Of a stretch of 35,883 nucleotides of DNA, positions 22,178 to 29,631 are shown in pieces. Position 1 is the first letter of the stretch; every line of letters begins with the position of its first letter. The notes under the pieces were generated by a model. It worked only from the letters and a program-made list of their open reading frames with translations. It had not been told where the DNA came from and ran no database searches. The DNA is from an uncultured Clostridia bacterium (GTDB lineage: Bacteria; Bacillota; Clostridia; Oscillospirales; JAAYOS01). The translations under genes and the position numbers were made by a program. The DNA lies in the NCBI GenBank assembly GCA_947630675.1, contig CANRIN010000015.1, forward strand, positions 1 to 35,883, in the 5' to 3' direction.

Positions 22178-24577
22178 CTACTCTATCTCCGAAAGCTCTT
22201 TGGTAAACGCGTCCAGCGTCTCCTTCGGGACACCGGGCAGATTTCTCAAAATGTTCCCTATCGGGAAATACATATCATAGAGCATATCCGACTGCGGATT
22301 TGCTGTAAACTCCGGGAAGAACCGGTCGAGCACCGCGCGGAGCCGCCTGTCCTTCAGGACAAGCCCGACGCCGGTGTTGAGGTCGTACTTCGGGCGGCGG
22401 CGGAGCGCCGAGACATCGAATGTCTCGGGATACTCTATCGGCGCCGCATTGCAGGCCGCTTCCGCGACGGTGAGCGCGCCGCCATCCGCGTGGATTCCCA
22501 CCGCAAGCGGCATCTTTCCCGTGAGCTCGACGCTGCGGGCGTCCGGACCGTTCGTGCCGGCGTAGAGGACGTAGTCACCGTCGAGCAGAGCGCGCGAGCC
22601 ATCCTCAAGGACGCTCATGAGGCGGCGCGGAGCTATCTCTATCGCGACCTTCACGCTCTGCTCTGCCTTCACGCTCACGCGTTTGAAGAAGCAGAGCGAC
22701 GCCGCCGGCTTCTCGAAGGTGTCTCCGAGATAGGAGATGTAGCACTGCACGGTCTCGTCGCCGTCGACATGGCCGACGTTCTTCACCGTGACCGAGCCGT
22801 GCAAACCGTTTTCGTCCGCCGTCACTTCTAGCCTGCTCACCTCAAAATCCGTGTAACTGAGGCCGTATCCGAACGGATAGAGCGGCGCGGTGCGGAGATA
22901 GCGGTAGGTGCGGTCCTGCATGGAGTAGTCCGAGAAATCCGGGATAGGCTGGTTGTCGTAGTAGAACGTGACCGGCAGCTTGCCCGCGGGCGACACCTCG
23001 CCGAAGAGGATATTCGCAAGCGCCTCGCCGCCGCGCTCGCCGCTGTACCACATCTGGAGCAGAGCATTTGCGGGGTGCATGTGCGTGTCGATGCAGCTGC
23101 CGCTCGAGAGCACAAGGACAGTCGGCTTGCCGGCGGCAAGCACCTTCTCGGCAAGGAGCGACTGAGTCTTCGGAAGCAGGAGGTCTGCCCGGTCGCCGCC
23201 CGGCATTCCGTTGGAGGTGTCCCCCTCCTCGCCCTCTATCGCGTAGTTGAGGCCGAGGCAGAGCACCACGACGTCCGCCTCCTCCGCGACGCTCAGCGCT
23301 TCGCTTATAAAGCGGTTCGGCTTTGCGAGAGCCTCGTCCGCCTCGCGTGAGCGGTCGCATCCCTTGCTGTACATCACGCGGACGCCCTTCGCCTCCGCCG
23401 CGCGGCGTATGCCGTCAAGATAGGTCACATATTCGCTCGAATCGCCGTTGTAGTTGCCGAAAAGTGCGTCCGCAGAGTACGCGTTGGGACCTATAACGCC
23501 GATAGTTTTTATCTTCGAGAGGTCTACCGGCAGCACGCCGTCGTTATGCAGCAGGACGGCGGAGCGCTCCGCCGTGCGGCGCGCGAGGTCGCGGTTCTCG
23601 GGAGTGTCCACGGCGGAGTACGGGATATCGTCGTACTCGCAGTCGTCGCTGAACATACCGAGGCGGATGCGGGTGCGCATGGCGCGCTTCGCGCTCGTGC
23701 GTATCTCCTGCTCGGTGACAAGTCCTTCACGGAGGCCCTCGAGCAGACGGCGGTAGGTGCAGCCGCAGTTGATGTCGCAGCCCATCCGCACCGCGAGCGA
23801 CGCGGAGTGCGCGCCGTCCGGCGTGTACTTGTGGTTGTCGTGGAAATCGCGGACAGCCCAGCAGTCGCTCACGATATGCCCGTCAAAGCCCCACTCGCCG
23901 CGGACCTTCTCCGGCAGGAGGTGCGAGGCGCAGCACGGCTCGCCGTTGAGACGGGTGTACGCTCCCATTATTGCCTCGACGTGCCCCTCCTTCACCGCAG
24001 CCTCGAACGCGGGGAGGTAGGTCTCCTCGAGGTCTTTTTTGCTCGCGCGGACGTCCATCCTGTGCCGCTCGGCCTCCGGGCCGGAGTGCGCGGCGAAGTG
24101 CTTCGCGCAGGCGGCTATCTTGAGATACTTTCCCTTGCCCTGGAGGCCCTTCACCACGGCGACGCCCATCCGCTCCGTGAGGAAGGGGTCCTCTCCGTAG
24201 GTCTCCTGACCGCGTCCCCAGCGCGGGTCACGGAAGATGTTGATGTTCGGCGTCCAGTGAGTGAGGCCCTTGTAGATGTCGCGGTCGCCGTGCTTCACGG
24301 CGGCGTTGTACTTCGCGCGCGCCTCGGTGCTCACTACGTCGAAGACGCGCTCCACCCACTCGTCGTCAAACATGGCGGCCATGCCGATAGGCTCCGGGAA
24401 GACCGTAACCGTACCGGCTCGCGCCGCGCCGTGCAGCGCCTCGCTCCACCAGTTGTACTCGGGTATGCCGAGACGCTCTATCGCGGGCGAGGAGTGCAGG
24501 AGCTGACTTGCCGCCTCTTCTACGGTCATGGCGTCTACAAGCTCCTCCGCCTTTCGCTCTATCTCGTCGTAAGTCAT
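22178..24577 (-). CDS. Glycoside hydrolase family 3 enzyme (beta-glucosidase/xylosidase-like)
   Basis: 799-aa intracellular GH3 enzyme with no signal peptide. The TIM barrel (about 1-330) has WWSEALHG, NIFRDPRWGRGQETYGEDP and KHFAAHSGPE, and the nucleophile Asp238 in VSDCWAVRDF. The alpha/beta sandwich follows (ERSAVLLHNDGVLPVD ... GDRADLLLP), then an FnIII-like domain (PFGYGLSYTDFEV). The order and motifs resemble the xylosidase/arabinosidase branch, but a glucosidase cannot be excluded. The last 110 residues (from about 690) are an extension outside the common GH3 core. It probably cleaves imported oligosaccharides. Its promoter carries two operator-like palindromes. Confidence 0.9.
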   Translation of the reverse strand: MTYDEIERKAEELVDAMTVEEAASQLLHSSPAIERLGIPEYNWWSEALHGAARAGTVTVFPEPIGMAAMFDDEWVERVFDVVSTEARAKYNAAVKHGDRDIYKGLTHWTPNINIFRDPRWGRGQETYGEDPFLTERMGVAVVKGLQGKGKYLKIAACAKHFAAHSGPEAERHRMDVRASKKDLEETYLPAFEAAVKEGHVEAIMGAYTRLNGEPCCASHLLPEKVRGEWGFDGHIVSDCWAVRDFHDNHKYTPDGAHSASLAVRMGCDINCGCTYRRLLEGLREGLVTEQEIRTSAKRAMRTRIRLGMFSDDCEYDDIPYSAVDTPENRDLARRTAERSAVLLHNDGVLPVDLSKIKTIGVIGPNAYSADALFGNYNGDSSEYVTYLDGIRRAAEAKGVRVMYSKGCDRSREADEALAKPNRFISEALSVAEEADVVVLCLGLNYAIEGEEGDTSNGMPGGDRADLLLPKTQSLLAEKVLAAGKPTVLVLSSGSCIDTHMHPANALLQMWYSGERGGEALANILFGEVSPAGKLPVTFYYDNQPIPDFSDYSMQDRTYRYLRTAPLYPFGYGLSYTDFEVSRLEVTADENGLHGSVTVKNVGHVDGDETVQCYISYLGDTFEKPAASLCFFKRVSVKAEQSVKVAIEIAPRRLMSVLEDGSRALLDGDYVLYAGTNGPDARSVELTGKMPLAVGIHADGGALTVAEAACNAAPIEYPETFDVSALRRRPKYDLNTGVGLVLKDRRLRAVLDRFFPEFTANPQSDMLYDMYFPIGNILRNLPGVPKETLDAFTKELSEIE

Positions 24578-24608
24578 AAAATATCCCTCCCTGATTCTGC
24601 CCGGAATT

Positions 24609-24630
24609 AGTGATTTTATTGTAAATCACT
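24609..24630. promoter_or_regulatory. Operator-like palindrome 1 (8-6-8)
   Basis: AGTGATTT and AAATCACT separated by six bases, covering the -10 box of the GH3 promoter. Confidence 0.55.
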
Positions 24631-24646
24631 TGAGGCTTCAAGTCAA
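24618..24646 (-). promoter_or_regulatory. Sigma-A-type promoter for the GH3 gene
   Basis: Minus strand TTGACT (24646-24641), 17-base spacer, TACAAT (24623-24618), about 40 bases from the start codon. Confidence 0.75.
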
Positions 24647-24656
24647 GGCTTGAAGC
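24635..24656. promoter_or_regulatory. Operator-like palindrome 2 (8-6-8)
   Basis: GCTTCAAG and CTTGAAGC separated by six bases. It covers the -35 boxes of both divergent promoters. Its centre is 26 bp from that of palindrome 1. Confidence 0.55.
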
Positions 24657-24678
24657 TGCTTTCTTTTGATGTTATACT
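24650..24678 (+). promoter_or_regulatory. Sigma-A-type promoter for the P-loop kinase gene
   Basis: TTGAAG, 17-base spacer, TATACT, only about 28 bases before the start codon. It overlaps palindrome 2 and is divergent from the GH3 promoter. Confidence 0.6.
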
Positions 24679-24706
24679 TCATTCATCACCTTCGGAGGAG
24701 TACGGA

Positions 24707-25228
24707 ATGAAGATAGCGATATACGGCATAGTCGCGAGCGGAAAGAGCACGCTTGCGCGCGAGCTCGGCGAACATCTGCGCCTCTCCGTTATCGGCGGCG
24801 ACGAGATAACCCACGGCTTTCCCACGGAGGAACGCTTCAAGCGCTCGGACGCAGAGCAGCACGAGCGCTCCGACCGCTTCTCCTCCGGGGACGGATGGGT
24901 CTTCGAGGGAGTTCTGCGGGGCACGCAGAGCGTGTTTTTCGAGCGCGCGGACAGGATAATATTTCTCGACACGCCAAAGCGCACCCGCCTTCGCAGGATA
25001 GTCACGCGATGGCTCCGTCAGCGCCTCGGCGTGGAGAAAGCGGGATACAAGCCGTCGCTTGAAATGCTTCGGATGATGTTCAAGTGGACGCGGGACTTCG
25101 AGCGCGGCGGCCGCGCGGAGTACGAGGCGATGCTTCAGCGCTATCCCGATAAGTCGGTACGCCTCAGAACAAAGCGGGAGATCGAGCGCGCCGCGCGCGG
25201 CGACTTTACATCCGGCGCAAAAACATAG
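24707..25228 (+). CDS. P-loop nucleoside/adenylate kinase-like protein (FlaR-type)
   Basis: 173-aa P-loop NTPase. Walker A is GIVASGKST at residues 7-15; the DEITHGFPTEERF region and RIIFLDTPKRTRLRRIVTRWLRQRLG (lid-like Arg cluster) resemble the small AAA-17/adenylate-kinase-like proteins annotated as FlaR topology modulators. The real substrate is unknown. The ORF track begins at 24650, inside the promoter; the ATG at 24707 has GGAGGAG six bases upstream. It is divergent from GH3, with shared regulatory DNA. Confidence 0.83.
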   Translation: MKIAIYGIVASGKSTLARELGEHLRLSVIGGDEITHGFPTEERFKRSDAEQHERSDRFSSGDGWVFEGVLRGTQSVFFERADRIIFLDTPKRTRLRRIVTRWLRQRLGVEKAGYKPSLEMLRMMFKWTRDFERGGRAEYEAMLQRYPDKSVRLRTKREIERAARGDFTSGAKT

Positions 25229-25243
25229 CGACACCGAAACGCA

Positions 25244-25280
25244 GACAGCGAACGGATTTCCGCCTGCTGTCAATTATTTT
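25244..25280 (+). terminator. Terminator after the P-loop kinase gene
   Basis: GACAGC/GCTGTC stem with an inner CGG/CCG pair and symmetric internal loops, followed by the T-rich AATTATTTTA. A weaker GTAAAGC/GCTTTAC hairpin lies at 25302-25320. Confidence 0.55.
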
Positions 25281-25350
25281 ACTTTATATATTTGTCTATG
25301 CCGTAAAGCGTCGTGCTTTACTGTCTTGCCGTTGATTTTGCGGATATACG

Positions 25351-25806
25351 TCAGTCCTCCCGCGCGTTCCGGTGCTCGACGGTGCACATCGTCTCGTACA
25401 TCGCAGTGCGGTTCGAGTCGTACTCGAGGCGACGCCGCGCCTCGCTGTAAGTCAGCCACGCGAAGCCGGTGTGTTCGCCGGATATTATCGGCTCATCCTC
25501 ACACTCGAAGGCAAAGCTGTGCTCCGGCAGGACGTACAGGTCCTCCGGCCAGTTTGCACGGGCTACGGCGGAGTATACGTTCGTACGTATGTACGCAAGC
25601 GATTTCAGCGGCAGAAGCGTCTCCGCGCGGATGCCGGTCTCCTCGAAGAGCTCGCGGCGCGCCGCCTCCGGCGGCGTCTCGTCGTCCTCGCCGCCTCCGC
25701 TCACGAACTGCCATATATCCCTGTCCGAGCGGTGAAAGATGCAGAACCGCATCCCATCCGCCGTCCTTCTATACAGTATTATCAGAACCTGAAACGGTGC
25801 TCTCAT
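25351..25806 (-). CDS. NUDIX hydrolase (dihydroneopterin triphosphatase-like)
   Basis: 151-aa Nudix protein. The Nudix box GGGEDDETPPEAARRELFEETGI is complete. The short N-terminal strand (APFQVLIILYRR) and the C-terminal FECEDEPIISGEHTGFAWLTYSEARRRLEYDSNRTA resemble the NudB/dihydroneopterin-triphosphate group, but the substrate cannot be fixed. Its ATG overlaps the stop of the double-kinase gene (ATGA), so it is the last member of a three-gene unit with that kinase and a glutamine-amidotransferase-like hydrolase. Confidence 0.87.
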   Translation of the reverse strand: MRAPFQVLIILYRRTADGMRFCIFHRSDRDIWQFVSGGGEDDETPPEAARRELFEETGIRAETLLPLKSLAYIRTNVYSAVARANWPEDLYVLPEHSFAFECEDEPIISGEHTGFAWLTYSEARRRLEYDSNRTAMYETMCTVEHRNARED

Positions 25807-27512
25807 TCGTCTTTTCCTCCGTTTTCATACAGTTTGGCCGCATTCCATTCCTTGGTAAGCTCCGCGAGTGACTGCTGCCGCTCCCCGCGGGCCTCACTCA
25901 CTGCACGCGCCGCGACCGCGTAAGTCCGGAGCCCGAGCGGCCATGCCTCCGGCGAGCGGTCGCCGTCCGCGAGAAGCGCGAACGCCGTCGCCCCCGCCGT
26001 GTAGACATTCGTTACTTCATCTAGCTCCGCTCCGAGCGTGTACTCCTCCGGGCTCATAAAGCGGGAGCTTCCCCACATCCTGCCCATGTCGTTCCGTGCG
26101 GGGAGCGGCCGGAAGAAGTCTATGTCGCAGACCGTGAGCCGGCGCGTGTCGAAGTCGTATATGAGGCTCCCGTCGTAGAAGTCCACGGCGAGGTATCCCC
26201 GCTCCGCCGTCGACCGCAGAAACTCAAGTGCGCTCTCAAAGGCCGCTGTCCGCTCGGACACAGACAGTTCATTGAACCGCCTGTGCGGGGACGGGTACAT
26301 AAGCCCTATCCCCTCGCCCTCCGCCCAGCGGAATACGGCGGCGCATCCCCCGCCGATATCTTCCGCCGAGATGAACTCGGTGAGGCTGTCCTGCCTCAGC
26401 GCTTTATATAGCGGGACCGCCCGCTTCAGCCGCTCTATCGCATCCGCCGCCGTGCCGTCGTACCGATATGTCGCCGCGCCCGCGAATTTGACAAAGAACC
26501 GTTCCCCGTCCCGCTCTACGCCGAAGCAGATGTTCCCCGAGTCCTGGTCGTCAAATACGCGGAAGACCCTGCCGTACTTCGCGAGAAACGAAAAGTCGAA
26601 GCGCTCCTTCATCCTGAACCGCGCGCCGTCCACGGTCTGCACCGTGTACCCGTCGCTGTACCATCGCGGGACGATACGCTCCATGTTGTCGTACCAGTCG
26701 AGGACGTCCGCCGCCTGACGGAGTGCTGTATCCTTCTCCTCCTCGCTGTATGCCACGGCCCACGGTATCGTGCTCAGAGTGTTCGACGAGATGTAGAGCG
26801 CGAGCAGCCGCCAGAACTCCTCCGGCACGCCGTCCGGGAAGTATCCGTCAAGCGTTCCGCGCGCGAATGCGGGCGCCGCCTGCGCGCTCCAGACTATTCG
26901 GTTGAACTCCTCCCACGGGTCGCCGAAGTCGTACTTGTCGAAGTCGATAACGACAAGATGTCCGTCCTCGAGCATCATATTGCCGATATGATAGTCGCCG
27001 TGCTGGAAGGTCTGCGGACGTCCAGCGAGCAGACCGCGGTTTTGCTCGATGTACCGCAGGAAGTTCTCCCCTCCCTCTACCTTGACGGGACAGGCGTTGT
27101 ATCCTTCGATCTTACGGTCCATCTTGCGGCCAAAGTGCGCCGCCCAGTCCTCCAGATTTTCCGGCGCGGGGATGGAGTGTATAAGGCGGGCGTACCTTCC
27201 CGCGTCGAGGCCGAGCGCGTACTGCTCCGCCTCACGGAGCTCCGGGACGGCTTCCTCCGCGTCGACTCCATTCACCCAGCGGTAGAGGATGTACACGCCG
27301 TCCGGGCGTTCCTCCCGATCGACCGGCTCGCTTATCGGAACGCCGAGCGCCGCCGCCTCCTTCTCGAACCGAGTGAGCTCCGGCCGGCCCGCCGCCTTCT
27401 CGGGCGGCATGACGCGCAGCAGGAACGCGCGCCCCTCCGCATCGGTCACGCGGTACTTTCTGTCCCCCGACCATCCCTTCTCCACCGGCTCGCAGCTCAC
27501 AAATTCGCGCAT
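25803..27512 (-). CDS. Fusion of an APH-type kinase and a Ser/Thr kinase-like domain
   Basis: 569-aa two-kinase protein. Residues 1-283 are an aminoglycoside/choline-phosphotransferase-fold kinase with HGDYHIGNMM (catalytic Asp) and VVIDFDKYDFGDPWEEF (metal-binding). It ends in WYDNMERIVPRWY, where single-domain relatives stop. Residues from about 286 (GYTVQTVDGARFRMKERFDFSFL) look like a second, separate kinase family, with DFYDGSLIYDF and VCDIDFF in place of the usual HRD/DFG motifs and GSSRFMSPEEY near the activation segment. The ORF track starts 13 codons upstream; the ATG at 27512 follows AGGTGATAAA, which overlaps the upstream stop. Substrates are unknown; small-molecule phosphorylation is likely. 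Confidence 0.8.
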   Translation of the reverse strand: MREFVSCEPVEKGWSGDRKYRVTDAEGRAFLLRVMPPEKAAGRPELTRFEKEAAALGVPISEPVDREERPDGVYILYRWVNGVDAEEAVPELREAEQYALGLDAGRYARLIHSIPAPENLEDWAAHFGRKMDRKIEGYNACPVKVEGGENFLRYIEQNRGLLAGRPQTFQHGDYHIGNMMLEDGHLVVIDFDKYDFGDPWEEFNRIVWSAQAAPAFARGTLDGYFPDGVPEEFWRLLALYISSNTLSTIPWAVAYSEEEKDTALRQAADVLDWYDNMERIVPRWYSDGYTVQTVDGARFRMKERFDFSFLAKYGRVFRVFDDQDSGNICFGVERDGERFFVKFAGAATYRYDGTAADAIERLKRAVPLYKALRQDSLTEFISAEDIGGGCAAVFRWAEGEGIGLMYPSPHRRFNELSVSERTAAFESALEFLRSTAERGYLAVDFYDGSLIYDFDTRRLTVCDIDFFRPLPARNDMGRMWGSSRFMSPEEYTLGAELDEVTNVYTAGATAFALLADGDRSPEAWPLGLRTYAVAARAVSEARGERQQSLAELTKEWNAAKLYENGGKDE

Positions 27513-27516
27513 TTTA

Positions 27517-28239
27517 TCACCTGTCCGCCGTGCGGGCGGCCGCCTCGACAAACGCTCGGAATATCATCCTGCTGTGCTCGTCGTTGTGATGAGAAAACTC
27601 CGGGTGCCACTGGACCGCCCACACGAATTCCTCCGAGGGCATCCGCACCGCCTCCACAAGGCCGTCTTCCGCCCGCGCCATCGCCGCAAGCACGGGCGCG
27701 AGGCGCTTCACGCCCTGATGGTGACAGCTGTTCACACCTATCTCCGTCTTCCCGAGGACCGCCGCGAGCGGCGACCCCTCCGCGATTTTGACCGCGTGCT
27801 CCGCGCGGTCGTAGGGCGGCTCCATGTGGTGCGAACCTCCGCCCGCGAGCTCGGTCGGAAGGTCCTGATAGAGCGTTCCTCCGAGGCAGACATTGAGCAG
27901 CTGTATCCCGCGGCATATCCCGAGTATCGGTCGGCCCAGCCGCAGCGCCGTCTCCACCAGGCGCGGCTCCATCATGTCTCGCGCGGGGCAGACCTCGCCG
28001 CAGGTCTCCTTTGCCGGCTCGCCGTAGAGCGCCGGGGACACGTCCTGCCCGCCCGTGAGGAGCACGCCGTCCACCGAGAGCACGAGCCGTTCGAGCGCGT
28101 CCCTGTCGGAGGTCATGGGAAGCATCAGCGGTATCCCTCCCGCCTCCTCTATGCCGTCGAAGTATCCCGGCAGCATCCAGTATGAATCCTTCTCCCTGTC
28201 GTACAGCGGTACGACGCCGATAAGCGGCCTTCCGTGCAT
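27517..28239 (-). CDS. Class I glutamine amidotransferase-like hydrolase (PuuD/GGH type)
   Basis: 240-aa gamma-glutamyl-gamma-aminobutyrate hydrolase family protein. The nucleophile elbow is LGICRGIQLLN and the His/Glu pair lies in AVQWHPEFSH; LTGGQDVSPALYGE completes the family pattern. PuuD-like enzymes hydrolyse gamma-glutamyl amides. ATG 28239 follows AAGGGGTGA; the ORF track begins one codon earlier at TTG. The stop is five bases before the kinase start, so the hydrolase, the double kinase and the Nudix protein are co-transcribed and may act on the same small molecule. Confidence 0.9.
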   Translation of the reverse strand: MHGRPLIGVVPLYDREKDSYWMLPGYFDGIEEAGGIPLMLPMTSDRDALERLVLSVDGVLLTGGQDVSPALYGEPAKETCGEVCPARDMMEPRLVETALRLGRPILGICRGIQLLNVCLGGTLYQDLPTELAGGGSHHMEPPYDRAEHAVKIAEGSPLAAVLGKTEIGVNSCHHQGVKRLAPVLAAMARAEDGLVEAVRMPSEEFVWAVQWHPEFSHHNDEHSRMIFRAFVEAAARTADR

Positions 28240-28266
28240 CAAATCACCCCTTGAATATTAAATAAG

Positions 28267-28293
28267 CGGCGCCCTCGAAAAACGAGAACGCCG
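28267..28293 (-). terminator. Hairpin between the GNAT gene and the amidotransferase gene
   Basis: On the minus-strand RNA an 11-bp stem forms (CGGCGUUCUCG with CGAGGGCGCCG, two G-U pairs) with a UUUUU loop, followed by CTTATTT. It probably ends the GNAT transcript, though the T-tract is short. Confidence 0.5.
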
Positions 28294-28337
28294 TTGCTCC
28301 CAATAACGATATGTGATTTTAAGGCTATATGTCCGAA

Positions 28338-28805
28338 TTACAGCTTCTTCTCAAATACATAGCGCTGGGGCGTCATCCCCATGGCTCGGTACATGGCGAC
28401 AGCCTCCTTGTTGAAATCCCACGCGTGCAGCTCCAGACGAACGGCTCCCTGCTCCTTTGCCCAAGTCTCCACCTCGCGGGAGAGCTTTGCCGCGATCCCT
28501 CTGCGGCGATATGCGGGCAAAACATAGATGTCATCCAGACAAACGGTCCTCAGCCCCTTGACCATACCGCTTTCTTCCCAAAGCGTTGCCCTGACAATGC
28601 CTACGAGCAGATCATCATCAAAGGCGCCGAGCTGCAGCACGGCGGGGTTGGCCAAGTTCTCCAGAAAAGCCTCCCTGGGATAGGATCCCTCCTTTTCCCG
28701 GTGTACAAAAAAGTCCGGCCGTGCCTGCGCATGAAGCTCATCCACAGCCGCATATCGCTCAAGGACCTGTTCGTAATCGGATCCTGCCAGTTTTCTTATC
28801 TCCAT
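28338..28805 (-). CDS. GNAT family N-acetyltransferase
   Basis: 155-aa acetyltransferase. The acetyl-CoA site is DIYVLPAYRRRGIAAKLSREVE (R/Q-x-x-G-x-A type) and the C-terminal HAWDFNKEAVAMYRAMGMTPQRYVFEKKL is typical of the fold. Acceptor unknown. Codon choice and GC are lower than in neighbours such as the amidotransferase, and it lies beside repeat copy C and a tRNA gene, so acquisition by transfer is possible. The start region GCGGGAATAT is a weak ribosome-binding site. Confidence 0.87.
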   Translation of the reverse strand: MEIRKLAGSDYEQVLERYAAVDELHAQARPDFFVHREKEGSYPREAFLENLANPAVLQLGAFDDDLLVGIVRATLWEESGMVKGLRTVCLDDIYVLPAYRRRGIAAKLSREVETWAKEQGAVRLELHAWDFNKEAVAMYRAMGMTPQRYVFEKKL

Positions 28806-28877
28806 ATATTCCCGCTCTTCTCACCAAAGAAATTCCTAAACGACGTCCGCGCCGCCCGGAACATTGCTGCAGCAAAA

Positions 28878-29347
28878 GCCTCACAGAGTTTCGCGCCGAC
28901 GGAGCACGTTTCGCCGCGAAGCGCCGCAGGTGCTTTCCGCACTAGCACACGCTCAAGGTCGGGCAATATTTGCGAAGCAAATACTGCGGGCGAAAGCAGT
29001 ATAGTGTAGGATGAAGAATTGGTTCGCGCTTTCGCTGTTCGCAGCGGTTGATGTTGCCGAAGGCAACATCACGCGGGCGATTATGATTATATCAATGTCC
29101 GGCTTTGCCCGCGAAGCGGGTAAAGCTCACGAGGGCTGAATATGTTCCGATGCGGAATATCTCGGCGCCCTCGTGTTGCCGAGCGAGCATTTCAATCGGA
29201 AGGAGCCCCAAACGGCGCTCTGCGTCGTCCGCGCCTGTTCGCGCGGTTGAAGTTAGCGGCAAAGCCGCTAACTTCGCGCAGCCCCGATTCATTCGGGGCG
29301 AGCATTTCAATCGGAAGGGCTCCCACGCGGTCACCGACCGCGTGGGA
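28878..29347 (+). repeat. Hairpin-mosaic intergenic repeat, copy C (inverted relative to A and B)
   Basis: The stretch 28806-29389 has no gene. It opens with GCCTCACAGAGTTTCGC, the complement of the right end of copy A, and contains GATGTTGCC-GAA-GGCAACATC, TTGCGAAGCAA, CCCGCGAAGCGGG, CCGCGCCTGTTCGCGCGG, GAAGTTAGCGGC-AAA-complement and GCCCCGA/TCGGGGC, plus two copies of CGAGCATTTCAATCGGAAGG (29184 and 29299). The last 49 bp match copy A exactly in inverse. The ORFs drawn here on the track are low-complexity shadows. Confidence 0.85.
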
Positions 29348-29350
29348 ATA

Positions 29351-29393
29351 ACCAAAATAAATGCCACGACAAAGTCGTGGCATTTATTTTGGT
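29351..29393. terminator. Perfect 20-bp hairpin at the tRNA-Pro 3' end
   Basis: ACCAAAATAAATGCCACGAC and its exact complement with an AAA/TTT triloop. On the minus strand it starts at the discriminator and CCA of the tRNA and ends in ATTTATTTT, so it serves as terminator. The symmetric A/T ends could make it act on both strands. Confidence 0.75.
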
Positions 29394-29466
29394 CGAGGCG
29401 ACAGGATTCGAACCTGCGGCCTCTGCGTCCCGAACGCAGCGCTCTACCAAACTGAGCCACGCCTCG
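29390..29466 (-). tRNA. tRNA-Pro (anticodon CGG)
   Basis: Minus strand: acceptor CGAGGCG pairs with CGCCTCG; the D-arm contains GGCTCAGTTTGGTAGAGC; the anticodon stem CTGCG/CGCAG carries loop TTCGGGA, giving anticodon CGG for codon CCG; the T-arm has GGTTCGAATCC. Discriminator A and an encoded CCA complete the 77-nt gene. The terminator hairpin overlaps its ACCA end. Confidence 0.96.
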
Positions 29467-29481
29467 ACATCAACGATAGGA

Positions 29482-29510
29482 ATTATACCAAAGGGGCGGG
29501 CAAAAATCAA
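29482..29510 (-). promoter_or_regulatory. Sigma-A-type promoter for tRNA-Pro
   Basis: Minus strand TTGATT (29510-29505), 17-base spacer, perfect TATAAT (29487-29482), about 16 bases before the mature tRNA 5' end. Confidence 0.8.
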
Positions 29511-29550
29511 GGGCTTTTCAGAAAAAATTTTTACGTTCCCGCGATACTCC

Positions 29551-29579
29551 TTGCAAACTCCTTTTATTTGATGTATTCT
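29551..29579 (+). promoter_or_regulatory. Sigma-A-type promoter for the second GNAT gene
   Basis: TTGCAA, 17-base spacer, TATTCT, about 50 bases before the start codon. Confidence 0.6.
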
Positions 29580-29631
29580 TAACCTGTCGGAACCGTGTTC
29601 CGAGCATAAAAACTACCCGGAGAGACGCCCT

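Noticed and set aside
29390-29466. tRNA-Pro as a phage or island attachment site
   Set aside because: No second copy of the tRNA 3' end and no integrase gene were seen in the window.
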